15,610 bases of DNA. It comes from CAZESH01 sp964514665 (GTDB lineage Bacteria > Bacillota > Bacilli > Paenibacillales > KCTC-25726). The notes below the pieces were generated by a model. The model saw only the letters and a list, made by a program, of their open reading frames with translations. It made no database searches and was not told the origin of the DNA. The stretch is taken from contig CAZESH010000074.1 of NCBI GenBank assembly GCA_964514665.1, forward strand, positions 1 to 15,610, read 5' to 3'. Positions 6,749-13,752 of this stretch are shown here, piece after piece (the first letter of the stretch is position 1; each line of letters begins with the position of its first letter). The position numbers and the translations under genes are program-made.

Positions 6749-7390
6749 TCAGCTTGTACCCCTGGTTATCGTAATGACGCTGATCGATCCGTTCGGAGCG
6801 ATAATCCGCAGCAGTAAGTCCTTATCGACCCACAGCACGTATTCCGTTCTGTCATCGAGCGTCAAATCGGCAAGCGGATCCCCGACATTGACGCCAAACG
6901 AAGCCGTCAGCTTGTCGGAAAGTGCATTGATTTGAAACACCTGGTCGTTTAAAAAATAAACGGTTGCTCCGCTGTATGCCCATTTTACCAATTTTCCGGA
7001 CGAAGTTTGCGGCGTTTTTTCCCTCGGTATGCCCAAAATTTTCAATACTTTTTCCTTGGATGTGTATACGGTTATGCCTGACAAGTTGGGAAGCAAGCCG
7101 ATGCGATTGGCAATCATGCGCTCGCGCAGCGCTTTGAGCTTCGCCGCGGAATCGGCGATTTGCCGCTGCAGCTTCCCTTCTGTTTGCTCCGCACTGTCCT
7201 TGCTTTCCTTGTGCGCTTCTTCAAGACCTCCCAGCTTTGCCTGAAGCGCATTGATCTGCTGCTGCATATTATCCGTTCCCGCCTGCAGACGCTCGATCTG
7301 ATGTCTCAACGTTTTCTCGTTTTGGGTCTCGCAGCCTGCCGACAAGAGCAATAAGAGCATGGCCAGCAAAAGTTTTAACGGCTTCAACAA
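6749..7390 (-). CDS. coiled-coil lipoprotein, unknown function, TTG start
   Basis: This predicted lipoprotein of 213 residues begins with a leucine-rich signal peptide ending LLSAGC (lipid cysteine at residue 20). A coiled-coil stretch full of Q, E and K follows at about residues 24-95 (HQIERLQAG, INALQAKLGGLEEAHK). The C-terminal domain of about 110 residues has VLKILGIPREK, then KWAYSGATVYFLND, an LGxP-plus-strand pattern like that of the lipoprotein at 4727-5398. There is no ATG at a suitable place. Two consecutive TTG codons (7390 and 7387) follow GGGAGGGAGA, and the second has the better spacing. The protein is probably anchored outside the membrane and trimeric or dimeric through the coiled coil (inference). 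Confidence 0.75.
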   Translation of the reverse strand: MLKPLKLLLAMLLLLLSAGCETQNEKTLRHQIERLQAGTDNMQQQINALQAKLGGLEEAHKESKDSAEQTEGKLQRQIADSAAKLKALRERMIANRIGLLPNLSGITVYTSKEKVLKILGIPREKTPQTSSGKLVKWAYSGATVYFLNDQVFQINALSDKLTASFGVNVGDPLADLTLDDRTEYVLWVDKDLLLRIIAPNGSISVITITRGTS

Positions 7391-7446
7391 TCTCCCTCCC
7401 CGATGCGAACCGCCTTGATTATTGACGGAGAATCCTTCTTGGCCTG

Positions 7447-8331
7447 CTACACCCGGCTCATCACACTAAGCAAATATTCATCGATGCGATTCACTAACAG
7501 CGCGGCGGAAATACCGCTTACCTGCAAATCCGTCCAGCCCTTGTAGACTTGGGGCGGACCGGGAAGAAATTCAATCAGCGAGAGTAAATCCCAATAAGGA
7601 TCATAAACGCTGCGATCGTTCGTCAAGTTCATATATTCCAGCAAAAAACGATCGGCCGCTTCCGTTCCGTAGAGCTGCGACAAATTCAATCGGCAATGTC
7701 CGATGTCGATTCCGGCCGGGCCGGTGCATGCGTTCACCCAATCCACAATCCCGCTGACAGCGTCATTCTTCCAAAGCACATTGGTCGGGTGATAGTCGCG
7801 ATGGATAAAGCGTGCTTTGGTCTGCGGCGGCTTTCTGACAAGCTCAAGGGCCTTTTCCCAAATCCCTCTATGGCCGGACCACTGCGGTACAGTCAAAGAA
7901 TTCACATCGTTATATGTAAAGTAGCGCCAAGTCAGCGTTGAATCGGATGCATGGATCCGCGCCAGAGATTCGGCCAAACCGCTCAGCCAGTTTTCGGAAT
8001 GCTGCGGCTGCAAGATCACTTTCCCCTCCAGATGCGTCATAAGTACGGCGGGATAACCGCAAGCCGAACCTTCCGGATCGAAAGCTACCAGCTGCGGTAC
8101 CGGCACGCCCGTTTTCGCCGCGGCCTTAAGCGCTTCGGCCTCATGAAGCGCAAGATCCGGTTCCTTTGCCAGCCATTCCCGGTTCGTGAACAATCGCAGC
8201 ACAAACCGTTCCCCGCTTGCGGTCTGCAATCGAAAAACGGCGGAAGAAGCACCGCCTTTCATGGGGACGGCTGATTGCAGTGCGGCCGCACCGCCTAAAA
8301 TTCTCTTCAACCAGCGCTCTATGCGAGGCAA
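7447..8331 (-). CDS. APH-family (aminoglycoside phosphotransferase fold) small-molecule kinase
   Basis: This protein of about 294 residues has the protein-kinase-like fold used to phosphorylate antibiotics or metabolites. The Brenner-type catalytic loop HRDYHPTN lies at residues 177-184 (D179 catalytic, N184 metal). The second metal aspartate is D197 in GIVDW, followed by GPAGIDIGH. The N-lobe has GGASSAVFRL and the lysine-position segment FVLRLF. Substrate cannot be told: family members include aminoglycoside, macrolide, choline and homoserine kinases. The annotated TTG at 8331 has no good ribosome site. The frame stays open upstream to an ATC at 8352, seven bases after AAGGATG, which would add MIELEQI before ELPRIER. 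The true start may therefore be a rare ATC codon. Confidence 0.8.
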   Translation of the reverse strand: MPRIERWLKRILGGAAALQSAVPMKGGASSAVFRLQTASGERFVLRLFTNREWLAKEPDLALHEAEALKAAAKTGVPVPQLVAFDPEGSACGYPAVLMTHLEGKVILQPQHSENWLSGLAESLARIHASDSTLTWRYFTYNDVNSLTVPQWSGHRGIWEKALELVRKPPQTKARFIHRDYHPTNVLWKNDAVSGIVDWVNACTGPAGIDIGHCRLNLSQLYGTEAADRFLLEYMNLTNDRSVYDPYWDLLSLIEFLPGPPQVYKGWTDLQVSGISAALLVNRIDEYLLSVMSRV

Positions 8332-8511
8332 CTCTATTTGTTCGAGTTCGATGACGGTTCATCCTTTCCGGAACTCATTTCACATTACACAAAACAAGCG
8401 GCAATATTGATATTTTACCATCCGCATTACTAAAATGCATGCTATTCCATGAGTCTGTACGACGAAATAATGCCCCCCACGTTATTGAGTTGCGTACTTA
8501 CGATATAACGG

Positions 8512-8554
8512 AAAAGAGAGGCGAGAATCCGAACCGGATTGTCGCCTCTCTTTT
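8512..8554. terminator. 20-bp near-perfect hairpin, bidirectional terminator-like, no obvious client gene
   Basis: AAAAGAGAGGCGAGAATCCG (8512-8531), a three-base loop AAC and its complement (8535-8554) pair at 19 of 20 positions. The stem ends in four As and four Ts, so it could terminate transcription in either direction. The APH-type kinase gene to the left is read away from it, and the small membrane gene to the right is also read away from it. The nearest transcripts therefore do not explain it. Confidence 0.65.
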
Positions 8555-8572
8555 AATGGCAAAGGGTAGCTT

Positions 8573-8651
8573 TGAGCGGTGACTAAACCTGTATCGCCGG
8601 ACGGACTCCCGGCGGCAGAAGGATGTCAGGTCTATTTATGCCGCAGGCTCA
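8573..8651 (+). ncRNA. candidate structured leader RNA with alternative helices
   Basis: Nested pairings are TGAGC/GCTCA (8573-8577 with 8647-8651), ACCTG/CAGGT (8587-8591 with 8627-8631) and CGCCGG/CCGGCG (8595-8600 with 8609-8614). A competing helix GCGGCA/TGCCGC (8612-8617 with 8639-8644) is also perfect and overlaps the third stem. The element ends about 28 bases before the TTG start of a 51-residue membrane peptide. I compared it by eye with known classes such as the c-di-GMP, Mg2+ (ykoK), ydaO and purine riboswitches and found no convincing match. Pairing is visible; any regulatory role is inference, and short helices of this kind can arise by chance. Confidence 0.35.
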
Positions 8652-8678
8652 TACTATCTTATTAAAGGTGGTGATCGA

Positions 8679-8834
8679 TTGCTTATTCATTTGCTTGAAC
8701 AGGTGGCGCTCTTGATCATTATTTTCAGATCGATATACGTCACCGTCATGATGATCAACAGACCGTTAAAAAATTGGATGGACATTTTATTTCACGCTTC
8801 CATCGCAATTGTCGCCCTCTCCTTGCTGCTTTGA
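8679..8834 (+). CDS. 51-residue hydrophobic membrane peptide, TTG start
   Basis: This short open frame is not found by length-limited searches. TTG at 8679 follows AAAGGTGGTGA and opens MLIHLLEQVALLIIIFRS. A polar basic middle (NRPLKNWMD) leads to a second hydrophobic segment ending IVALSLLL. The two membrane segments cover about residues 4-25 and 36-51. A good terminator begins 14 bases after the stop, so this looks like a monocistronic gene. The family is not recognised. Its size and hydrophobicity are compatible with a small membrane regulator or a type I toxin-like peptide, but no antisense RNA is evident. A candidate structured RNA precedes it. Confidence 0.55.
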   Translation: MLIHLLEQVALLIIIFRSIYVTVMMINRPLKNWMDILFHASIAIVALSLLL

Positions 8835-8847
8835 AACCTCCCGATTG

Positions 8848-8880
8848 GAACCCCGGATCACAGGGGTTCTTTGTTGTTTT
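8848..8880 (+). terminator. intrinsic terminator after the 51-residue peptide gene
   Basis: GAACCCC (8848-8854) pairs with GGGGTTC (8863-8869) across an 8-base loop. TTTGTTGTTTT follows directly. Position and orientation fit termination of the small membrane peptide transcript. Confidence 0.8.
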
Positions 8881-9116
8881 TCAAGAAATGTGCACACTCT
8901 CAGTTAAATTTTCGGGAAAATATGGTTAATCAGAGTATAGTGTAAATAGGCTGATTACATTACAATGAAATCGTATTCGTTATTTTTTATACGAATAATG
9001 ATGAAACCAAGATGCTTACAATTTGATTATGATTGCTCCATTCATTATCGCTTGTTGCCGGCTAATCTTACATAAGAAATTAATCCCAAAAACACTTAAG
9101 GAAAGGTGAAATCAAG
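8881..9116 (+). promoter_or_regulatory. AT-rich upstream region of the oxidoreductase cluster with two palindromes
   Basis: No gene was found here. Two dyads stand out: TAATCAG (8927-8933) with CTGATTA (8951-8957), and TATTCGT (8974-8980) with ACGAATA (8991-8997). Each is a perfect 7-bp inverted repeat. They lie about 120-190 bases before the first oxidoreductase gene and could be operators, for example for the AraC-type protein of this cluster. No promoter match is strong enough to call; TTGATT and TATCGC spaced 17 bases near 9022-9050 is the best weak pair. Confidence 0.35.
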
Positions 9117-10277
9117 ATGAATCAGATGAGAATCGGCATTATCGGATTGGGCAATATGGGATCCTCCCATGCCAAAGTCTTGGACCGCAAGGAAATTTCG
9201 GGAGCGGTGTTGACTGCCATTAGCGATTTCCAACCGCAGCGGCTGCAGTGGGCAAAGGAAAATTTATCCGCTGAAGTCAAGCGGTATGAAAATCCCGAAG
9301 CGCTTATGTCCTCCGGAGAAATTGACGGCGTGCTGATTGCCGCGCCCCACTACGACCACCCGCCTCTTGCCATCAAAGCTTTCGGATTGGGGCTGCACGT
9401 TTTGATAGAAAAGCCTGCCGGGGTTTATACGAAGCAGGTACGGGAAATGAACGAGGTGGCGGCAAAATCGGGCAAAATTTTCTCCATCATGTACAATCAG
9501 CGCACCAACCCGCTATATCAAAAATTACGCGATATGATCCAATCCGGTGAACTAGGCGAGCTCAAGCGCACCAACTGGATCATCACCAATTGGTACCGCC
9601 CGCAAAGCTATTATGATTCCGGCGGCTGGAGAGCGACCTGGGCCGGAGAAGGCGGCGGCGTCCTGCTTAACCAGGATCCTCACCAGCTCGATCTCTGGCA
9701 GTGGACCATCGGCATGATGCCGACGCGCGTGCGCGCTTTTTGCCAATTCGGCAAGCATCGCGACATCGAGGTGGAAAATGACGTCACCGCCTATGTGGAA
9801 TACCCGAACGGAGCAACCGGATTATTCATTACTTCGACCCATGAAGCTCCGGGGACGAACCGCTTCGAGCTCTCCGGCAGCCGCGGCAAAATCGTGATCG
9901 AGGACGGGAAGCTGTCATTTTGGCGCTTGCGCGTCTCCGAGACGGAGTTTAATGAAACATATAAAGGCGGCTTCGGCCAGCCGGAATGCCGGAAGGTGGA
10001 TATTCCCGTCCAAGGGGCGGAAACCGCGCATAAAGGCATTATCCAGAACTGGGTAGACGCCGTCCTCAAAGGAACGCCGCTGCTTGCTCCCGGAGAGGAA
10101 GGCATCAAGGGATTGACGCTGTCCAATGCGATGCTGCTTTCCACCTGGACCGACTCCTGGGTCGATCTGCCGATAGACGAAGAAGCTTATTATCGCGAGC
10201 TGCAGCAAAGAATCGCGGCTTCAACCATGAAGAAGCCGCAAAGCAGCCAAACCCTTGATGTATCAGGCACTCATTAA
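9117..10277 (+). CDS. Gfo/Idh/MocA family NAD(P)-dependent oxidoreductase
   Basis: This 386-residue cytosolic sugar or sugar-alcohol dehydrogenase of the Gfo/Idh/MocA family starts MNQMRIGIIGLGNMGSSHAK. The nucleotide-binding GLGNMG is at residues 10-15, with an acidic or polar end of strand 2 near SDFQ. The EKPAG motif at 98-102 contains the catalytic lysine K99. The C-terminal domain includes GGGVLLNQDPHQLDLWQW with H189 as the likely acid/base residue, though N185 replaces the aspartate usual four residues earlier. AAAGGTG precedes the ATG by about 9 bases. It is followed after 21 bases by a second family member, then by an AraC regulator, indicating a carbohydrate operon. The substrate cannot be deduced. 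Confidence 0.9.
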   Translation: MNQMRIGIIGLGNMGSSHAKVLDRKEISGAVLTAISDFQPQRLQWAKENLSAEVKRYENPEALMSSGEIDGVLIAAPHYDHPPLAIKAFGLGLHVLIEKPAGVYTKQVREMNEVAAKSGKIFSIMYNQRTNPLYQKLRDMIQSGELGELKRTNWIITNWYRPQSYYDSGGWRATWAGEGGGVLLNQDPHQLDLWQWTIGMMPTRVRAFCQFGKHRDIEVENDVTAYVEYPNGATGLFITSTHEAPGTNRFELSGSRGKIVIEDGKLSFWRLRVSETEFNETYKGGFGQPECRKVDIPVQGAETAHKGIIQNWVDAVLKGTPLLAPGEEGIKGLTLSNAMLLSTWTDSWVDLPIDEEAYYRELQQRIAASTMKKPQSSQTLDVSGTH

Positions 10278-10298
10278 TCTTATTCAGAGGTGAAACTT

Positions 10299-11372
10299 AT
10301 GCAAAAATCCGACGGAATGAATTATGCGCCTCAGGGCAAGCCCGCAGCGGTCGTAAAGCCGGGAGAATTCGTGTTTGCCGCGGTGGCTCTGGATCACGGC
10401 CACATTTACGGGATGTGCAACGGGCTTAGCGAAGCCGGCGCGACCTTGAAGTGGGTTTATGATCCCGATCCGCAAAAAGTAAAAGCCTTTTTGCAAAAAT
10501 TCCCGCAGGCCAAGCCCGCTTCCTCCGAAGCGGAGGTGCTGCAGGACCCGGAGGTGCAGCTGATCGCAGGAGCCGCGGTCCCTTCCGAGCGCTATGCGCT
10601 GGGTTTGCGGGCGATGGAGCACGGGAAGGATTACTTTACCGACAAATGTCCGTTTACCGCAATGAATCAGCTTGAGCTTGCCCGTGATGCGGTTAAAAAA
10701 ACAGGGAAAAAATATGCCGTTTATTACAGCGAGCGGCTGCATGTGGAAAGCGCCGTATTCGCCGGCGATTTGATCCGTGACGGGGCGATCGGACGCGTGA
10801 TTCAGGTGATCGGTACGGGACCCCATCGCTTGAATGCGCCGTCGCGGCCCGATTGGTTTTTCCAGTTGGAAAAATACGGCGGCATTTTGTGCGATATCGG
10901 CAGCCATCAAATCGAACAGTTTTTGTCTTTTTCCGGCAGCACAAAAGCCAAGGTACTGCACAGCAAGGTAGCCAACTACAATCATAAGGAATACCCCGAG
11001 CTCCAGGATTTTGGCGATGCTACGCTGCTTGGCGACAACGGCGCGACCAACTATTTTCGCGTCGACTGGTTTACGCCCGACGGGCTGAGCACTTGGGGAG
11101 ATGGAAGAACAATCATACTGGGGACAAAAGGCTACATAGAGCTGCGCAAATATGTCGACGTTGCGAGGGACCCTTCCGGTGATCATGTGTACTTGGTCAA
11201 CGATGACGGAGAACAGCACCTCCATGTAAAGGGCAAGGTCGGTTATCCTTATTTCGGCCGGCTCATTCTCGACTGCTTGAACCGTACGGAAAATGCCATG
11301 ACCCAAGAGCACGCGTTTCATGCTGCCGAATTGTGCCTGAATGCGCAAATGCAGGCGGAAACGATCGAATAA
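10299..11372 (+). CDS. second Gfo/Idh/MocA family oxidoreductase, divergent nucleotide-binding motif
   Basis: This 357-residue member of the Gfo/Idh/MocA family follows the first by 21 bases. Its N-terminus lacks the usual GxGxxG and instead has FAAVALDHGHIYGM at residues 25-38. In place of EKP it has DKCPF, with K116 retained. The second domain contains CDIGSHQIEQ, with D199 and H203 as the likely catalytic pair. The start was set at the ATG at 10299 because AGAGGTG lies 8 bases before it; the GTG at 10290 belongs to that ribosome site. The unusual glycine motif suggests a distinct subfamily acting with the first enzyme, perhaps on an oxidised intermediate (inference). Confidence 0.88.
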   Translation: MQKSDGMNYAPQGKPAAVVKPGEFVFAAVALDHGHIYGMCNGLSEAGATLKWVYDPDPQKVKAFLQKFPQAKPASSEAEVLQDPEVQLIAGAAVPSERYALGLRAMEHGKDYFTDKCPFTAMNQLELARDAVKKTGKKYAVYYSERLHVESAVFAGDLIRDGAIGRVIQVIGTGPHRLNAPSRPDWFFQLEKYGGILCDIGSHQIEQFLSFSGSTKAKVLHSKVANYNHKEYPELQDFGDATLLGDNGATNYFRVDWFTPDGLSTWGDGRTIILGTKGYIELRKYVDVARDPSGDHVYLVNDDGEQHLHVKGKVGYPYFGRLILDCLNRTENAMTQEHAFHAAELCLNAQMQAETIE

Positions 11373-11415
11373 AAACGTCATGACCCATCAATAGTGAACA
11401 GGAGAGGGAGCGACA

Positions 11416-12264
11416 ATGCCGGACCCGATCGTATCGATTAACTACCATAACGAGCAACCGAGTACCGGGATGACATTTCACTCCCATCCTTATTATGAAA
11501 TCTATTTGTTTCACAATGGAAAATGCCGATATTTGATCGGCGACAAAATCTATGAGCTGGCATCCGGAGATTTGATCCTGATGCACGGCATGACCCTGCA
11601 CTGCGCCAACGTCGATCCGCAGCAGCCCTATATCCGGACCGTGCTGCATTTTGATCCTTCCTTCATTCAGGGCGCTTTCCGCTCTGTTTATCCCTTGGAT
11701 ATACTGGCGCCGTTCCGCGAGCTTGGAAATATCCGCATTCCGCTTTCCCCCGGTCCGCTTCAGGAAATAGACGGCCTGCTGCAAAAAATCGACAGGCTTA
11801 AGCAAAAACAAGACGCCATTTCCGATAATCGGGCCTTTCTTTCACTCATCGAGCTGCTGACCCTGCTGTACGGTGTTGCCGAATCCAAGCTGAAATTGCA
11901 AACTCCCGAGATCATGACGGAAAAAGTGCGCAACGTGCAGAGCATCATCACCTATCTGGAGAAGCATTTTGCCGCCGATGTCCATCTCAAGCAGCTGGAA
12001 AGCAAGCTCCACCTGGACAGGCATTACATGTCCAAAATTTTCAAGGACGTTACCGGCATCACGATCTTCACATTTCTGTACCAGCGGCGGATCAACCAGG
12101 CGAAAATTCTGCTGCATACCGCCCCGGCAATGAAAATCACCGAGGTTTGCTACCAAGTCGGTTTTAAGCATCCCGCACATTTCAGCCGCGTATTCAAAGC
12201 TTATACCGGCACGACACCGGAGCAGTATCGCAAGCAGGGTCACCCTCAGAAAGCCAAATCATGA
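11416..12264 (+). CDS. AraC-family transcriptional regulator with cupin sensor
   Basis: This 282-residue regulator has an N-terminal cupin-like sugar-sensing domain (HSHPYYEIYLF with H22, H24 and E28; GDLILMHGMTLH). It ends in two helix-turn-helix motifs over about residues 180-278 (LHLDRHYMSKIFKDVTG, then ITEVCYQVGFKHPAHFSRVF and GTTPEQYRK). GGAGAGGGAG precedes the ATG by about 7 bases. It lies 43 bases after the second oxidoreductase on the same strand, so it is probably in one operon and controls it. In related bacteria such regulators usually also drive an adjacent sugar ABC importer. Here only fragments of an importer remain on the other strand. Confidence 0.9.
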   Translation: MPDPIVSINYHNEQPSTGMTFHSHPYYEIYLFHNGKCRYLIGDKIYELASGDLILMHGMTLHCANVDPQQPYIRTVLHFDPSFIQGAFRSVYPLDILAPFRELGNIRIPLSPGPLQEIDGLLQKIDRLKQKQDAISDNRAFLSLIELLTLLYGVAESKLKLQTPEIMTEKVRNVQSIITYLEKHFAADVHLKQLESKLHLDRHYMSKIFKDVTGITIFTFLYQRRINQAKILLHTAPAMKITEVCYQVGFKHPAHFSRVFKAYTGTTPEQYRKQGHPQKAKS

Positions 12265-12289
12265 AGAAAAAACAAGGGAAGAGCGCGGA

Positions 12290-12692
12290 CTAATCCATCA
12301 GCACGTTTTGCGAAGCGTATGTCGTGAAGTTTTCATATCCGACTTCAAACACGTCGGGAGCGGAGCCTGATGCGATGCCGGTGTTTAATTTGGTGTAGTA
12401 GTTTTTAAAATCCACTACCTCCGCGTCCACCTTCACATCGGGATTTGCTTTTTCAAACTCGGCGATCATCGCCTTCAGCGTATCCTCCTGCGAACCGCTC
12501 GCGGTATACTGCATGAATTTGATTGTAACCGCTTGCTTTTCGGGCTGTTTTGAAGCTTCGGGCGTTTGGGCATTATCCGATGCTGCCGGAGTAGCCGACG
12601 CCTCCTGGGATTTGCTCTCTTGTTTGGCTCCGCATGCGGACAGCAGCAGCATTCCCGACCATGATCAACAACACTACACTTTTTTTGACCAC
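12290..12692 (-). pseudogene. truncated, frameshifted sugar ABC transporter solute-binding lipoprotein
   Basis: The frame from 12652 to 12290 encodes MLLLSACGAKQ, a Ser/Ala/Pro/Glu linker, then VTIKFMQYTASGSQEDTL, EKANPDVKVDAEVVDF and APDVFEVGYENF. This is the start of an extracellular sugar-binding protein (family about 420-450 residues), but it stops after about 120 residues. The signal peptide is also broken: GTG at 12692, with AAAGGAGAGG just upstream, reads VVKKSVVLLIMVG in another frame. The lipobox frame meets a TGA before its ATG, so one extra base near 12653-12658 separates the halves. Both lesions indicate a dead gene. The lost 3' part ends next to the 3' end of the AraC gene, which marks the deletion junction. 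Confidence 0.85.
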
Positions 12693-12795
12693 CTATAACC
12701 TCTCCTTTAATTGAATATAAAATCCTATTACTGCCTCACCCTTAATGCCACTTGTTTGCATCATCTCCCCGATAGAAATGCAAATCGAGAAATCG

Positions 12796-12885
12796 CTATT
12801 TGATTCCGCTCATCGTCATTCCCTTGATAAAGTACTTTTGGGCAAACAGGAAAACGATAAAAATCGGAATAAAGCTTTGAGCACG
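12796..12885 (-). pseudogene. C-terminal remnant of a sugar ABC transporter permease
   Basis: On the minus strand the segment ending at the TAG at 12796-12798 encodes FIPIFIVFLFAQKYFIKG followed by MTMSGIK. This matches the typical last membrane helix and tail of MalG-type carbohydrate permeases (a P-I-hydrophobic helix, then F/RY-F-x-x-G-ITxGxxK). Upstream the similarity fades around 12873-12885, with no start codon or ribosome site, so only about the last 26-30 residues survive. It ends about 100 bases before the broken binding-protein gene, the usual permease-then-binding-protein order, so both come from one decayed operon. Confidence 0.75.
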
Positions 12886-12957
12886 GAGCTCTATATCCTC
12901 AATGCATACCCCCGCATAACGAAAAAGAAAATGAATGGTGCCAAGCATTTAGTTTGA

Positions 12958-13011
12958 TATACTAGAGACAATCACGCTGCAGACAATCGGAATGCCCTCC
13001 GAATCCGCAGC
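12958..13011 (+). promoter_or_regulatory. possible promoter -10 and leader hairpin of the nuclease gene
   Basis: TATACT at 12958-12963, preceded by TTTGA, is a good -10 element, but the -35 region (ATGGTG, 17 bases upstream) is poor. The expected transcript would then form a two-part hairpin: GCTGC/GCAGC (12976-12980 with 13007-13011) enclosing TCGGA/TCCGA (12987-12991 with 12998-13002). The hairpin ends about 20 bases before the start codon. Confidence 0.3.
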
Positions 13012-13031
13012 CTACAGCTTAGAGGTGAATC

Positions 13032-13694
13032 ATGCGAGTAACGGTAGGGTTGGGAAAAGCATTATTGATCGCAGTGCTGCTCGGAGTGTCCGGATGTGCG
13101 GACCCGGGTAATGTCCTTCCGCAATCAGAAAATACGCCCGCAGTTGCAGCAAAAGCGGGACAGGCGGATAACGCAGAAAAATCCGCTTACTCCACGACAA
13201 TATCCGCACCTGCTTCCGAAAGCGGCAAGCAGAATCTGCGGCGACCGCAGCGGATCGAAGCCAAAATCACAAGAGTGGTTGACGGAGACACGATGGTGGC
13301 ATCACTGGGAAACAAACAAGAGAAAATCCGCCTGCTCCTCGTCGATTCTCCGGAGACGGTCAATTCTTCCAAGCCTGTAGAGCCTTTCGGCCGCGAAGCG
13401 TCCAATTTCGCCAAGGATACGTTGAACGGAAAATCCGTGCAAATCGAGCTTGATGTCTCCGGACGCGACAAGTACGGACGGCTGCTCTGCTATCTCTGGA
13501 TCGGCGATCATATGTTCAATGAAATGCTGCTGGAAAAAGGACTTGCCCGTGTCGCTTACGTCTTTCCTCCAAATGTGAGATATATCGATCAGTTCAGACA
13601 TATACAAGAGCAGGCGCAAAAAGACGGAATCGGCATTTGGAGCTTTGAGAATTATGTACAAATTGCAGAGGACAAAAACGGTGGGAAGAAGTAA
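13032..13694 (+). CDS. thermonuclease (SNase-like) lipoprotein, YncB-type
   Basis: This secreted, membrane-anchored nuclease of the staphylococcal nuclease family would degrade DNA and RNA outside the cell with calcium. It has 220 residues: a signal peptide ending GVSGC (C22), a Ser/Ala/Glu linker to about residue 73, then the nuclease domain at 75-210. Catalytic residues map as R100 (KIRLLLVDSPE), E108 in the same motif and R150 (DKYGRLLCYLW). D86 (VVDGDT) and D105 are the likely calcium ligands. AGAGGTG precedes the ATG by 6-7 bases. It faces the ymaF-type gene, sharing a bidirectional terminator. The full set of active-site residues suggests a working enzyme. Confidence 0.9.
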   Translation: MRVTVGLGKALLIAVLLGVSGCADPGNVLPQSENTPAVAAKAGQADNAEKSAYSTTISAPASESGKQNLRRPQRIEAKITRVVDGDTMVASLGNKQEKIRLLLVDSPETVNSSKPVEPFGREASNFAKDTLNGKSVQIELDVSGRDKYGRLLCYLWIGDHMFNEMLLEKGLARVAYVFPPNVRYIDQFRHIQEQAQKDGIGIWSFENYVQIAEDKNGGKK

Positions 13695-13713
13695 GATTCC
13701 TTTCATGAAAAAA

Positions 13714-13752
13714 GGAGAGCAGGCGTTTTATCCGCCCGCTCTCTTTTCTTTC
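13714..13752. terminator. bidirectional terminator between the nuclease and YmaF-type genes
   Basis: GAGAGC (13715-13720) pairs with GCTCTC (13738-13743). After one A-C mismatch GGCG pairs with CGCC, with a 7-base loop. TTTTCTTTC follows on the plus strand, and six Ts follow on the minus strand (complement of 13708-13713). It therefore serves both convergent genes. Confidence 0.8.

Noticed and set aside
8141..8362. 73-codon minus-strand frame starting MNRHRTRTN as the kinase N-terminus
   Set aside because: It is in a different frame from the kinase, its ATG overlaps the ribosome site, and the product is a shadow of the kinase N-lobe.
8573..8651. Known Mg2+ (ykoK) riboswitch
   Set aside because: A GGCAGAAGGATGTC stretch resembles part of the class, but the defining GTTAGGTGAGGCTCC start and GAGACGCC segment are absent.
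10284..11381. 365-codon open frame on the minus strand opposite the second oxidoreductase
   Set aside because: It mirrors the codon pattern of the plus-strand gene, shows no recognisable domain or ribosome site, and the opposite strand has clear Gfo/Idh/MocA motifs.
12745..12957. 70-codon plus-strand frame between the importer remnants and the nuclease gene
   Set aside because: The opposite strand encodes the recognisable permease tail; this frame has no ribosome site or family signal.
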